From: Vitellaria paradoxa
Taxonomy: Eukaryota > Streptophyta > Magnoliopsida > Ericales > Sapotaceae
Direction: 5' to 3'
NCBI GenBank assembly: GCA_019916065.1
Contig: CM034236.1
Coordinates: 16,693,167-16,757,166 of the forward strand
Length of the DNA: 64,000 nt
Below are positions 29,831-42,300 of the stretch, piece after piece. Under the pieces are notes generated by a model that was not told where the DNA came from, made no database searches, and was given only the letters and a program-made list of their open reading frames with translations. A program made the position numbers and the translations under genes. How positions within the stretch are numbered: position 1 is the stretch's first letter; every line of letters begins with the position of its first letter.

Positions 29831-31200
29831 ACAAAGGACCAAGCATTAATAAAATCTGCCCAGGCAATATACAAATTCATAATTAGATATTAAAAATAAG
29901 AATTGAGAACATAACAAAATCCAGTAAAAAAACAAGAAGACTCCCAAGGGAAATGCTTTCTTTTACGTGTTGATCTATGGTTTTTCCACAAGGATGGACT
30001 CGACTGAACGAACACTGGTTATATAACAAGAATTTTCGATCTGCAGGTCCTTGAAAATAATTTTGCAGAGACATAAAGTTCGCATTTTTTTTTCTTTTGT
30101 TGGGTTTATGGGACCTTATGTTCATAAATACAAAAAAAAAGTGGGTGACTTTTGATACATTATAATCTTTGAATTAAGATGACTCTTGGAGGATTATAAT
30201 CTTTGAATCAATTGATTTAGGATAAGCAAAAATTAGCCGACTGCATGCATCAAAATACCGAACTTCATTTGATATCGACTTTGATGGTCTAAAGCAATCC
30301 GGGGCGGCTTGATGATCATCATCAAGCCATAAAACCCACCGCCTAATTAGGTATTAGATTTTAGAAGTTACCAAAATTTTAAATTACGAAATAGTGTATA
30401 TATATATATTTTTTTTTGTATGGGAAAAATACAACCCCTATATGGCCAAATTAATTAAGGTCTAATAAGTATATAATGAATACATCTTACTAAAAAAAGT
30501 CACGTGCATAGCATTAGGAGTTTCAAAAATAATTAAAAAAAAATTGAAATAAAAGTGACACATGACGAAATTTGATTGGAAGAAATTAAAAACTTTTGTA
30601 GAATTTTTTTTTTTTTTTTTCTTTAAAGGAAAAAACTTGAAGCTCTAAATAGAGTAGATAAAAAAATAGACTTTTAAAAAAAACCCAAACTCGTTTATGT
30701 TGGTAGAATTTTCTTAGTCTATGCTTTAAATACCTCTTAATATCCATTTTCATCTTACCACAATTTTTACAAAGCATCACCTACATACTTTTGTCGTCAT
30801 CTTGTCTCTCTTTCTTTCTAACGTTTTTTTTTTAACAAGCATAACCAGATTTTTTTTATTTTTATTTTATATTATTGGATGATGATTGATCTCAAAAACA
30901 GCGTTGATCTGGAAGATAATCTAAATTTGAAAATGTGGGTAATATTGGTAGTTTAGATTGTTTTTAGAATTAATCTTAAGAGTTAATTCAATTGATAAAA
31001 TCTTTGATTTGTTTTCTAATGGTGACTAATTTGAGCTTACTCCAGAGATTAGTCGAGATGCTGCCAAGTTAGATCGGATACCCTCGGTAACCAAAAAAAA
31101 AAGATTATTTTTAGAATTAAAGGTTTTAAAAGAAATTTTACAAAGAGGATGGAGTTCGCCAATTGATGTACTTAATTATATCAAAGCATTAGATTCTTTT
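29831..31200. other. anonymous AT-rich region, no gene seen
   Basis: Low-complexity A/T runs (30605-30625, 30820-30830) and scattered microsatellites. It includes one perfect palindrome, GGCTTGATGAT-C-ATCATCAAGCC, at 30306-30328 (11-bp stem). I see no coding sequence. Confidence 0.55.
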
Positions 31201-31202
31201 TT

Positions 31203-31420
31203 GAATATGCATATTGCATACAAGAATTTTTAATAATACATGTTCCAGATAATTCAACCACCAAAAAAAAAGAAAAAAAAGTTATTCAAAATTAAATTTG
31301 ACTAAACCTAAATATGTATATTGCTTATAAGAATTTTTAATAATACATGTTTCATTTACTTCAACCCAAAAAAAAAAAAAGAGTTTTTCAAAATTAAAAT
31401 TGATAGAATCTCAACTAAGA
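31203..31420. repeat. ~110-bp tandem duplication
   Basis: The block with aagaatttttaataatacat, an A-run of about 13-20 and a ttcaaaattaaa(a/t)ttga phrase occurs twice, offset by about 110 bases. It lies just beyond the broken end of the LRR gene. Confidence 0.7.
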
Positions 31421-31519
31421 TCAACAATGTCACAAAAAAGATTAAATGGGTTAGCAATAATTTCGATAAAAAGAGATATACTAGCAAACACTTAGAATAC
31501 AAATATTTAATTAATACTT

Positions 31520-34500
31520 TTACATCTCAAATAAGTAATTGTCCGACAAGTTACAGGCCAATAAACTTGACAAATTACTAAACGTACTTGGTATTCCACC
31601 GCACAAATTATTGTTATTCAGCAGGAGGGATTCTAGTAAAATAAGATTTCCAAGCTCAGGCGGTATTCTTCCGGACACAGTATTATGACTTAGATTCAGC
31701 GCAATCTGCAAGCTAGTGAGAGAGCCCAACTCTGATGGTATTTCACCATAAAGCAGGTTTCCACCCATCTGCAATTCAACCAAATAAGAAAGATTGCTCA
31801 ACGCTGGAGGTATATTGCCAGAGAATTTATTTTCAGAGAGCCTGAGAAGCTCCAGCTTTGAAAGAACCCGAGCTTTTTTGGTATGGAACCTACAAAATTG
31901 TTCTGGCTTAGATCCAGCCGTTGAAGCATCTTGCAGTTGAGAATTTCAGGTGGAATATCTCCAGTAAGCAAGTTCAACGAAACATTAAAAATCACCAATC
32001 GGGACAAATTTCCAATCTCCCTTGGCAACTCGGACGTGAAGTAGTTGTGTGAGAGACCAAGCCTTTGCAACTTCCGGCAATATCCAAAACCTGGAGGAAT
32101 GGGACCACTGAACTTGTTCTGGCCCAATTCAACAGCAGAAAGATTAACGAAACTGCAGAGCTCCAATTATGGTATTAAAACTCGGCGCTACGTAACGGTA
32201 TTGTCCGTTACGTAACGGAATCGGCAAGTGCCGAAACCGTTACACCCACGTTACACAGTGCGAAGCGGTAATCACACCATAACGGCCCGTTACGGTGGCG
32301 TTACGAAGTATTACAACTCTGTTAAAGGTAAAAATAACGATACAAATTGAAGAATCTCACAAAAAAAGAAAGAACATGTTTGTTTTAACAGATACACGAA
32401 AAAAAATCTTAATTTTTCAACAAATCTTTGAACCAAAATCTGAAAATAAAGCCCTCATTTTTCAACAAAACTCTAAACCAAAGCTAGAATGAGAAGAAAT
32501 ATCTGATTTAAAAATAAAAAATCGTGAAAGAAATAGTTCCAGATTGAGATTAAGCAAACAACTTCCCTCATTCATCGTTTTCTGGCTGCAGCTTTTAGTA
32601 TCGGATCTTGTTATTTCTTCTTCAGATTTTCTCTTCCTTGTTCCGTGGATTATTATTACAAATTTTGAACGGAAAAATCGAAGAAAAAAAAAATTAAAAA
32701 ACCAAGCGAAAACAGAGAGAAGTGTTTGGAGAAGAAGAGTCTAGACGGTAGAAGGCGGTGTAAGAATGGGAGTGCTATTAATTAAGGCGGCAGAAGAGTC
32801 TAGACGGTAGAAGGCGGTGCAAGAATGGGAGTGCTATTAATTAAGGCGGCAGGTGAATGGGTTTCCTGGTAGTAGTGTGCATTGATTGCCGGCACTTGCG
32901 TCTGAGTAGTAAATATAATGTTTTTAATATATAATATTAATATATAAATATAATATATTATATTTTAGTTAAGTATATTATATTATTTTTAATTATAATT
33001 AAAATTTTGTATTAAGTTATATTTTGTAATTTATATAATTATTAAAAGGAGTATTATATGTATGAAGTAACATTTTACTTATATTTATACATTTTAATTG
33101 TTAAAATATCAAAAATTACTTAATTTGAGTAAATTGTGAATATAAAAAAAATTCACGTTTACGATTTCTGATTCTGTTACGTGATATCCGTTATATGTCA
33201 TTTCCGCGTTACCGCTACCGTTATCGTTACGACACCCGTTACCGCTATTTAAAACCATGGCTCCAAAGAAAGCTCCCAGTCAGCCTGTCGCCACCCAGAT
33301 AAATTAAGTTGCACCAGGGATTTGCAGTTTGTGACCCCAGCTGGAATATTTCCGTGCAACTTATTAGCCTCGAGATTAAGAAAACTCAAGTTGGAATGTC
33401 GGCAAATATGAGGAGGAATTTCTCCGGTTAGATTGTTGTCTGAAAAATCAACCACCCAGAGTCTGCTGCATAATCCAAGTCCTTGACGAATGCTACCACT
33501 GAGGGAATTTTCAAAAAGCTGTAACCGGAGCATTTCAGTTAGGTATTCAAATCAGCAAGGAATAGGGCCAGTGAGGTTATTAATTGAAAGATCAAGCTCC
33601 GTTAAGTTCCCCAAGGTCGTCAGCTCATTTGGTATGATACCGGTAAGCTGGTTATTGAAAAGGAAGAGTAAGCGCAAACCTACTATTTTGTTTAACTCGG
33701 TTGGAATCTCTCCCGTCAAGTGGTTCTCTGATAAATCAATCTCAGTCGCTAAAGAAAGATTACTAATTTCCCTTGGAATTGTTCCATTCAACTCATTCCT
33801 GTACAGATACAACCTTTTAAGGACCTTGATTTTCCCAATGTCAGCTGGAATTTCACCTACAAGGTTGCTCTGGTACAAAGCAATAGTCTCAAGATTTGTG
33901 CAATTTCTAATCTCCTTCGGTATTGAACCGGACAACTGATTATCCCATAGAATCAATTCCGTCAAACTGCAAGCATTTCAATCTCTTTGGGTATGCCCCC
34001 TCCTAAATTATTTTGGGCCAAACCAAGATATTTCAAGTTCAAACAATCACCAATCTCTGAGGGTAAGCTCCCAGAAATACGATTCTGCCCTGCCCGAAAT
34101 GTCCTCAGCTTCTTCAAATTCCCAAAAGAATGAGGCAGTGAACCATTGATCCTGTTGGTGTGATCCACAAACAGAACCGGGGACAAAAGGTTTCCAAGCT
34201 CTCCTGGCAAAGGGCCAGAGATCTCGTTATTGCTCAAATCGACGTCTTCTAAACGAGACAAATTACCCAACTCGGAAGGAATATGTCCATCAAACTGATT
34301 GTCATTCAAATAAAGACTTTCTAATCTCGAGCAATTTCCAATCCCCTTAGGAATATTTCCGGTGAACCCATTGTAAGAAACATCAAGTCCTGTAAGATTA
34401 ACCAAACTGCAAATGCTAGGGCTCAGGGTCCCAGAAAGCTTCATTGAGTCCAAATGTAGAGACACTACCATCGGATAATCAGGTGAACAATTCACACCCT

Positions 34501-34714
34501 TCCAAGCACATGGCGTCTGGTCACTGAAGTTCCAATTACCCAAATGATTAAACTCATCGTGGATGCTTTTGCTGAGCTCCAAAAGGTGCAGCCCTTCTGA
34601 ATTCAACCCCTCTGAAGCATAAACCAGCAGAGCAGTGACAACTAAAATTCCAGTAAACCTAGCAGCCAAACCTCTCCTTGAGTTGGGCATTAAAATACCC
34701 TCCAGTTTTATCAA
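31520..34714 (-). pseudogene. LRR receptor-like kinase pseudogene (At2g33170-like), kinase half missing
   Basis: The N-terminal part (34714-33962) has a signal-peptide-like hydrophobic stretch (FTGILVVTALLVYA), an LRRNT region with NWNFSDQTPCAWKGVNC, and then plant-type LRRs (NLTGLDVSYNGFTGNIP and similar). The repeats continue in collinear order through 33965-33552, 33533-33249, 32166-31798 and 31801-31520. They follow the order of the Arabidopsis LRR-XI-like receptor kinase At2g33170 as I know it. Defects are a frameshift near 33966, an in-frame TGA at 33552-33554, a transposon insertion at 32168-33259 and a frameshift near 31870. The sequence ends after NLSSLLACNLSDNYLFEM; no transmembrane or kinase domain follows. 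The intact gene would encode a plasma-membrane receptor. The second in-frame Met (MPNSRRGLAARF) is the more likely start. Confidence 0.93.
32168..33259. mobile_element. hAT-like non-autonomous element (1.09 kb) in the LRR gene
   Basis: The ends are TATGGTATTAAAAC and, reversed, CATGGTTTTAAAT, flanked by gctccaat (32160-32167) and gctccaaa (33260-33267), an 8-bp duplication with one mismatch. The first and last ~100 bp are packed with GTTACG/CGTAAC motifs in both orientations, typical subterminal binding sites. Inside is a 59-bp perfect-to-near-perfect tandem duplication (32734-32851). There is no transposase. The LRR frame reads through correctly when the element and one duplication are removed. 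Confidence 0.82.
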
Positions 34715-35830
34715 ATATACAGCAACGATCTGAGAATTTAACTACTCACGGTAAATTAAGCAACTCAGATTATCATCTTGGGCAACCAATTTGAGCTACA
34801 GGATTTGCGGCTAAAATATAGCATTCCATTCACAATTCTAGAAACATGTTGCAATTATCATGTGAACCCGGAAATTCAACCCAGTACTGGAAGCCTGCGT
34901 TAAACGAGGGAATAATAAATCCACCATTTGAAGTAATTCAGCTATTCAAGATTAGAAACGCAACAAATGAATAAGAATTTCTGACATGAACCCCAAAAGC
35001 CAATATTTGGCAAACAAGAATAGAAGGAATTCAAATATGCAAACAGAGTGGCAAATCAATCATGTCAAAGAATGAAAATTACAACAAAGCTAATGGGAAT
35101 TGCATAAATGCTTGACATTATAGTGATCAATAATTCATAAAGAACCCCCAACAAGTATACATATTTACGTACCTCAGAGTCCATCAATTGTTAAAATAGA
35201 AACATCCACAAACAGCAGAGACAATTATTCAAGTGATTCCTTGAGATGATGAGATAGCAAAAACCATAGAATTCCTGAACGGGAATATAAAAAGCCAAAC
35301 TGTTTTAACTTTATGCCAAGGATAATGGATCTTCCGTGAATATGCAAGGTTTGTCAAGGAAAAAATAATAAGCAAATATCAGAGGACCGAAAAAAAAAAA
35401 TGAAATCAAGTGTAATGAATCATAGATTCATAGACTTTTATGGGATTATTTTACTTGGGAAAGTTTTATTGGGGGAATGAAGAGATTCAAGAGAACTCAA
35501 ACCTAACACTTGGTTGTTGGTTTTATGGTATTTTATTTTACATTTTTTTTTATTTTGCTTTGGTTGGTCTTCAATGGTAATGATCATAGTGAAGATTCTG
35601 TAGAGGAATCGAAGGGACAGGAAAGAGCTCATTCACTGAAGCTCAAATGGTAGACAAAGCAATCCACAGGCTCCGCCCTATCTCTCTGAACAATCTTAGA
35701 GATGGAGAAAATAAAAAATTGGAGATTTTTGTGTGAAAAAAAAATTAAAAAAAAATCGGCAAGAGATTAAAGAAACTTTAAAAATTTTGAACAAATTTGA
35801 GACTTGAAACACAAACTAATAAATACTTTG
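34715..35830 (-). promoter_or_regulatory. 5' leader and upstream region of the LRR gene
   Basis: No ORF. On the minus strand a plausible 5'-UTR intron runs from 35172 to 34730, with donor CTGAG|GTACGT and acceptor TTCTCAG|A, placing a spliced leader just before the start codons. Upstream (35640-35740) is a CT/GA-rich stretch, common at plant leader starts. That this region looks undamaged while the gene body is broken is an observation; any transcription is inference. Confidence 0.4.
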
Positions 35831-35839
35831 TGCTATCTC

Positions 35840-36413
35840 TTTTTTGGAGCATGAAAAATGTTGCACAATATATTATCGGTTGTAGAAAACATGATTGAAA
35901 GAGGTGTGAAAGTGGAGGGTAATTGCCAATGATTTGGAATAGAAGCAGAAATCCAAAATCATATTTTTGCAAAATGTGAAGCTATCATGGCAATTTGGTT
36001 TAGGTCAAGTTTGGGACTAAAAATTGATGGGAATTGCAATAGTAGTATAGTCGAATGTTTTAAAGACATGATTATAGAAAGAGGGGGCAATGAAATAGTT
36101 AAGAGATTCATAGCTCAATGTTGGGCCTTATGGATTGCAAGAAATGGTAATTTGTTTGATAGAATAAAAAAGGAAATGGCCATTATTAAAATAACGGAAG
36201 TTTATACTAACATTTCAAATTATTTTAGTAACGTCTATACAGATAAATTGGAGGCAGCAGAAATGAAAGAAGATAAGAAAGAGGAATGCAAGCAATTATT
36301 GCAAGCAACATTTACGAATGAAGACATTATTCTCGACATACATTATGAGATAATTATAGTTGTGGATGCAACATGGAGGCAAGATTTGGGAAAAACAACA
36401 GCAGCATGGCCAA
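35840..36413 (+). pseudogene. LINE-type zinc-binding RT C-terminus and RNase H, first part
   Basis: Reading on the plus strand gives a degenerate zf-RVT motif (EAEIQNHIFAKCEAIMAIWF), an open stretch containing CWALWIARNGNLFD (the family's LW.IWKARN..VF motif), and then IIVVDATWRQDLGKTTAAW, the start of an RVT_3-type RNase H domain (V.VDA.W......A.W). This is the C-terminal end of a plant L1-type LINE ORF2 or of a related RNase H-like gene. It is cut at 36413 by a solo LTR, and the domain resumes at 48252. Confidence 0.78.
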
Positions 36414-36564
36414 TGTAATACTCGGTATTTATTTTTGATTATTTATGTATTATTTTGTGTCGATAAAATATTTAGACAAAGATTGGATCAGTTTATTGTA
36501 TTTTTCCTAAGTCGGGTTTGGCCCAAAGTGGTATTGGGTTGGACAGCTGAGCCAAAGGCCCTGT

Positions 36565-36640
36565 TATTCTTTTCTCTTTCTTTTCTTTCTTTTCTTTCTT
36601 TTCTTTCTTTTCTTTTCTTTTTTTTTTTCCTTTTCTTCTT
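36565..36640. repeat. TTTCTTTTC microsatellite
   Basis: An imperfect (TTTCT/TTTTC)n run inside the outer LTR, followed at 36674-36725 by a purine-rich (GA)n stretch. Long open frames across it on both strands are low-complexity artefacts. Confidence 0.9.
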
Positions 36641-37361
36641 CTTGTGGGTCTCAGTGACTTCCACAGAACAAAGGGGAGAGAGAGAGAGAGAAAAAGACAA
36701 GAGAGAGGGAGGACAGAGAGAAAGTGAATTCTAGGAAGAAAGGTCAGCGGATTGGGGTAGTATTTGATGCCATAAATATCATGGTAGTATTCATTTTCTG
36801 TGGTTTTACTCGAGGTGGGAAAAATTGACGTTGAAAGTTTAGAAGCCAAAACCAAAACTTTCTCATTTCTTATTTTTTCTTCAGATCTGAGGTAGGTGGG
36901 ACTTATATTTGTATTCTAGATGTTGTTAGGATAATTTTGATATATTATATGCTTGATTTGGTTGAGTATTATATGAGATGTGATATATATATGTATATAT
37001 GAATGTGTATATATATGTTGAGATTTTGCATATATTTGAGTTATTCTTGAATCAAATGTTATAGAAACATGTTGTTCAAGTGTTTGAGTGTTTATATATA
37101 TTTGATTGTTGAGTTTGGGGCTTGGATGAGTGATTTGGGAATGTTTTGGAGTTGGGGTTCATTGAAAACGAACTTAGGAACTAGGTACTGGGCTCAGGTG
37201 TCTGGATGGCAGTTTCAGGTGTTTGAATAGCAGTTTCTAGTTTCTAGATAGCAGGTGTCCGGACGGCAGCTCCTGGTGTTCAGGCAGCAGACTTGGTGTC
37301 GGAACGCCGTTTGACAGAATTTCTAAAAATATTAAATTTTGATTTCTAAATACTTGTTTTA

Positions 37362-39390
37362 TGTCACGCCTCAGATCTCGTGACCCGAGGGGTGAGTGAT
37401 ACAACATACAAACCATACACTAACTAACTATACTCTGATCAGAGCCATTCACCACCCTGGAGCAGCATTCACATAAGATAATAATATAACATAATCTAAA
37501 CAAAGTCTCGGCTATTGCTAGGCTATAATACTCCAATATATCCCATAACCATAATACTCAGATATAGGCCTTATGGCCTTTACAACCCAATCAAGTAATC
37601 AAATAAGTAAAAGATATCTCTCCATACCACCATATTACAACCATCCTTACAAGTTTCAACATTCAATCCACTTATTATCTTTCTTAGCATTATCATCAAT
37701 GTTTAATCATCACATTTTCATTTCCATATAAATCCACAGGGTGGGTACATTACACATCGTCGTTAGGGGTCACAATTAGCCACAATATATGTTATAATTT
37801 AGGGTCACGATTAGCCACAATACATGTCATCATTAAGGGCCACGATTAGCCCCGATACACGTTATGTTGTAGGCTACTAACCTAATAGCATGAACACTAA
37901 TCCTTACACAGGTTTCGGGGTCTTTAAACCCAAGGGTAATTTTCGTACGTTACATTATCATAATAACTAATATAACAATCTCAACTCAATTCAACTTTAC
38001 AGTAACATGCTATCACTATATTATAACATTTCCTTATTTCCTTACACATTTTCAACTCATTTTAACTCAACATGGAACATATATTAAGGACAAGTTATCA
38101 AACATGGAGAATTACATCATAAAAAGCTAAACTAAGGTTCTGGAGCACCGAGGGTGCCCTTGTAGGGGACCCAAGTGCCTGCATCAAGGGCCGGGGCACC
38201 CCTTTGCACCACTAGGGCTTCCCTTCGAGGGCAAGTTCAAGTTTTGCAAGTTTTTCTCATGTTTTATCCCAAAAACCTGTTCTATGACCAAGTTCTTACA
38301 CTTATAAACTCTACTTGAGTAAATGAGTAAGTTAAAACCTTGTGCGTTTAATAAAAAGATAACTTAAACAATAAAATCCCAAGTTTCAGCTTTCTGGAGG
38401 GGTTTGAATGCCCCCTTGAGGGACCTAAGTGCTCTTACCAGTCCACCAAGGTTAAATGAAACACCCTAGGCACCCACATGGAACTCCGAGCGCCCTTCTG
38501 TTGCCTAGTGAGCTAGTCTATTTTGGTTTGAGTTGTAACTCATGGTTTTGGGTTCCAAACCTTGCCAAATCCAATGTTTAGTTTAAAAACTTGTTTCTAG
38601 GTGTTGTTTAGGATCCAAAAGACTCTAAGAAGTAAATCAAAACAAGTTTTAATTCACCTATTCCATCAAAATCAAAATCTTGGTTTCAACCTATACATAC
38701 ATATAGACACATATATTACGCCACTTGAATCACATCCTCATGCCTTCAAATTCTTAACTAATCATCATAACAACATTCCCTAACTCATTACATCTCATAT
38801 ACACTAGAAAGAGGCTAGAAATCCCCACCTCAAGCTTGAACAAGGTGAAGCAATGATGGTGAACTCCTGGTTTTTGATTTCCAATTTTGAGTCGCTCAAT
38901 CTCCTCACCGAAAACAAATTTCCCTTTGTTCTTCCTTGGTTCCAAGCTCTCTCAGTTCTCCTCTTCCAAACACCAAACTCTCTCTATTTTCTCTATACAT
39001 ATATATACACATGCTTGGCATGGTTTCCAAGCGTGCTACAGGGCTCTAAACCCCTCTACCCCCTATTCTGGCTATAGACGGTCATAAGAGTAGCCCTAAC
39101 CAAACCAGCCTGAGACACATCCATCTATCAATCTGCTACACAGCCCAGGCACCCCGTTGGGCATCCCGGGTGCCTTCCTAAGGCCCCAAGCGCCCGCCCC
39201 TCTACCTTGGCCACCCACTATATTCCTCCAAGCTAAAATGCCAATTTTTGGGTTACTTGGCCCATTACTTCCAAAATTTTCAACCATAAGTCATCCCTAA
39301 TGACTAATATTACTTAAATAACATATTATCACACTTAAGACATGTTAAAAATCATCAATTTATATCAATATGGAAATCTAGGATATTACA
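37362..39390 (-). repeat. nested gypsy left (3') LTR, 2.0 kb
   Basis: Runs from TGTCACGCCTCAG to ...GGATATTACA. It contains three ~35-bp units around g(g/c)cac(a/g)attagcc (37768-37865). Compared with the right LTR it lacks two blocks, of about 270 and 600 bp. Confidence 0.87.
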
Positions 39391-42300
39391 TTTTCCCCTT
39401 CTTATTAATATAAAAATTTTATCCTCCAAATTAACGTAATTGGCACAAACATAACTCTAGAAAAACAAGTAGGGATATCTTTTTCACATATAAGACTCAT
39501 GCTCCAGGTAGAATTTTCAATATCATGATGCTTCTATGGTGAACAAGATTTAAAAATCTGCTCATTAAATAATATTCAGATCATTTCACAAGTCAACAAA
39601 TCATAGCAATTTACAACATAATATCCACACTTCCGCTATACTACTTTGATCCGATAACTAACTCAATGAACCCTTAAATGATTTGTAATAACAACTCACT
39701 TTTAAATCCCTTATCTTAACAACACCAAACCTTAGCCTTTATCCCATACTGCATTATCATTATGTACCTTTCTGAATTTCCCCAATATTAGACTTAATCA
39801 TCTCTCAAATCAAAATTCCTTTTCCTTAACAAAATTGAACCTTAACATTTCCTCCACATTACAATATTGATACTTCCTTATTCAAAATTTCATAACATTT
39901 CTCACTTAAATATTTTAAGATCCCTTTTCCATCAATTTTGTCATCTGATTTATATTTATACTTCTTTTTCAACAATAATTCTTTACACAAATTCATGTCA
40001 ATGTACTAATGTACCAACACACCACACGCACTACATGTCCCTTGATTACATAGTCAAGATAATAAGAACACACACCATTTTCTCTATTACACATCCACAA
40101 TACTCCTTATGCCAGACTTATCCTTACCACGAAAATGTTACTTCTTCATTTCATTTTTGATTTCTCCCATAGGTCTAAATCTAGACCATATGACCTTAAT
40201 ATTTAATCCCTCTTATTGAAACCTTGAGTCTTTCCAATCAAAGCTATATCGTAAACCAAATAGGCTCCATTAAGATTTAACATACCAAACATGTAGTTGA
40301 TGCCAAACATCACAATTCACGAGAAAATCATACTAACTGCATGAAGTCACTATGCCAAATGTATCATATCTAAGTATAATAGGTATCCAGTTAAGTATAG
40401 CTATTAAACAAGTTAAACCACAAATTCTTTATCACTTTGAACTTTGTAACTTTCCTTTTTATTTCTACATCTCTGCTTCTCAAGTACTATTGCCTTCTCA
40501 GGTTTTCCCCATCTTTGCACACTCAGACTAACTCCATTAAGCTATCAACCTTCTAATCCAACCCAACTATTTAGTTACTGACTAAAATTAAGATTCACAA
40601 ATTCTAAATTACAATTTTCCATGTTATTCACAGCATAGTTAACCATCTAAATATAACACAGGGAAACTAACAAATAAATCTAGTAGCCTATTTATTCCAT
40701 TTCAAAACCCTTCTCCTCCCACATATTTCATCACTTTTAGTCTCCCAACTGTAACTAAACTCATTGATTAGTTTTTAATTATTTTACCAAACTAAACCCA
40801 ATTAATCATTTCCGCTAGAAGTCATATCTTTTACCTAGCTTGATATTCATGTATTTACATTTGCACACCAAAAACCAGTTGGTAAACCAAAATTTCAACT
40901 TACCAAACCATGCATCATTACCATTATAAGTTCTAACATAGTCTATAAGTAGTCAAGAATATGAAACTCTCCAATTCACTATTCAAACCACATTCCTTAT
41001 TTTAGTACACATATTTCTACATGATCGTGTCCACTTCATCCCAGACTTTAGCAAATAGTACTTCATTAATCAAAATTCTAGCATATGCATAACATATAAA
41101 TAACTTAAGAAAATACACCTTCCATAATTTATCTAGATAATTATTGAACACCATGCTCCTCCAATCTATGAATGATATTGGGGCATTAGTCAACCCAAAT
41201 GGCATTACCTAGAATTCATAGAGTCCACATCGGGTCCTGAACATCATCTTAGAAATATCCCCCTACCCTACCCTCAATTAGTGGCACGCAAACATTAAAT
41301 CACTCTTTTACAAATACCAATGATTCTTTCAGCTAAAATTAGACATACCAATCAAATGGTTGAAGCCAAACTTTACAATTCCTCATATTGAGTCACAATC
41401 CCTAAGGCATCATGTAATAAACACTTAAGACTATATTAAACCACAAACCCCTCTTTTATCAAGTCTAATTTTTTCCTCATTTACCACAACTCCCTATATG
41501 TTTGCATGTTCAATATAAAATTCTTAATTCTAATTATACTCAAAGTAAATCATAGGATCACCACACTCAAATAGATTATATCAGAACATCTAATCAACTA
41601 ATCGCATGGATCTAAATTAATCGTCTCAAAGCCCAATAAATATGAGAAGTCCTATATAATTGATATCTTCAAATCTTCCCCAAATTATTACTTAATACTT
41701 TCAAATATTCTTCAAAATCTTTCATTTCTAATTTTCTCTACTATTTTCTATCTCGCAACTAAAATTCCATAAAATTTCTATTAACTATATGAAGCCTCAA
41801 TATCCACTATATAACAAATAACTTGACCAAGTATAACCAAATTAATAAAAAATTTTGAGTTTCACAATTTATCACTTAAATGTACAAATTTTAGCTCCCC
41901 CTCATCATATCAATTACCAATTACTTACAAGTACCACAAGTTCACAATTCAATCTCTGAGATTTATTATTAATTCTTTTAATAATTTTCTTAACTTGCTA
42001 TAACTTCCAATATATATTTTCTTTCTTCCCCTTCAGGTGGTAAGCTAGAAATTTCTTCTGAAAACACCTCTAGAAATTCATGAACCTTACCTTGCATTTC
42101 ATTTCATTTCGTCAGTGTTGAAAATTTCAATTCATTATAACTTTTAGTGCCATCAAGATGCACCAAAATCTCAAATGATAAAACTTTGAACCTTTCCTCC
42201 CTAAAGTCCATACACATCAAGCACAATCACTTTGTTCTTGAATTCTTAATTATTCATTTATGGTTACACTTTTGTACTTAATAATTGAGCAAGTAGACTG

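Noticed and set aside
30306..30328. Perfect 23-nt palindrome as a miRNA or terminator
   Set aside because: The stem is only 11 bp with a one-base centre, too short for a plant miRNA precursor, and no transcript context is visible.
33490..33939. 149-codon plus-strand open frame
   Set aside because: It is antisense to the LRR repeats; leucine-rich repeats on the minus strand explain its openness.
36360..36855. Long open frames with FLSFLSFLS or KERKERKE runs
   Set aside because: They are translations of a TTTCT microsatellite inside an LTR.
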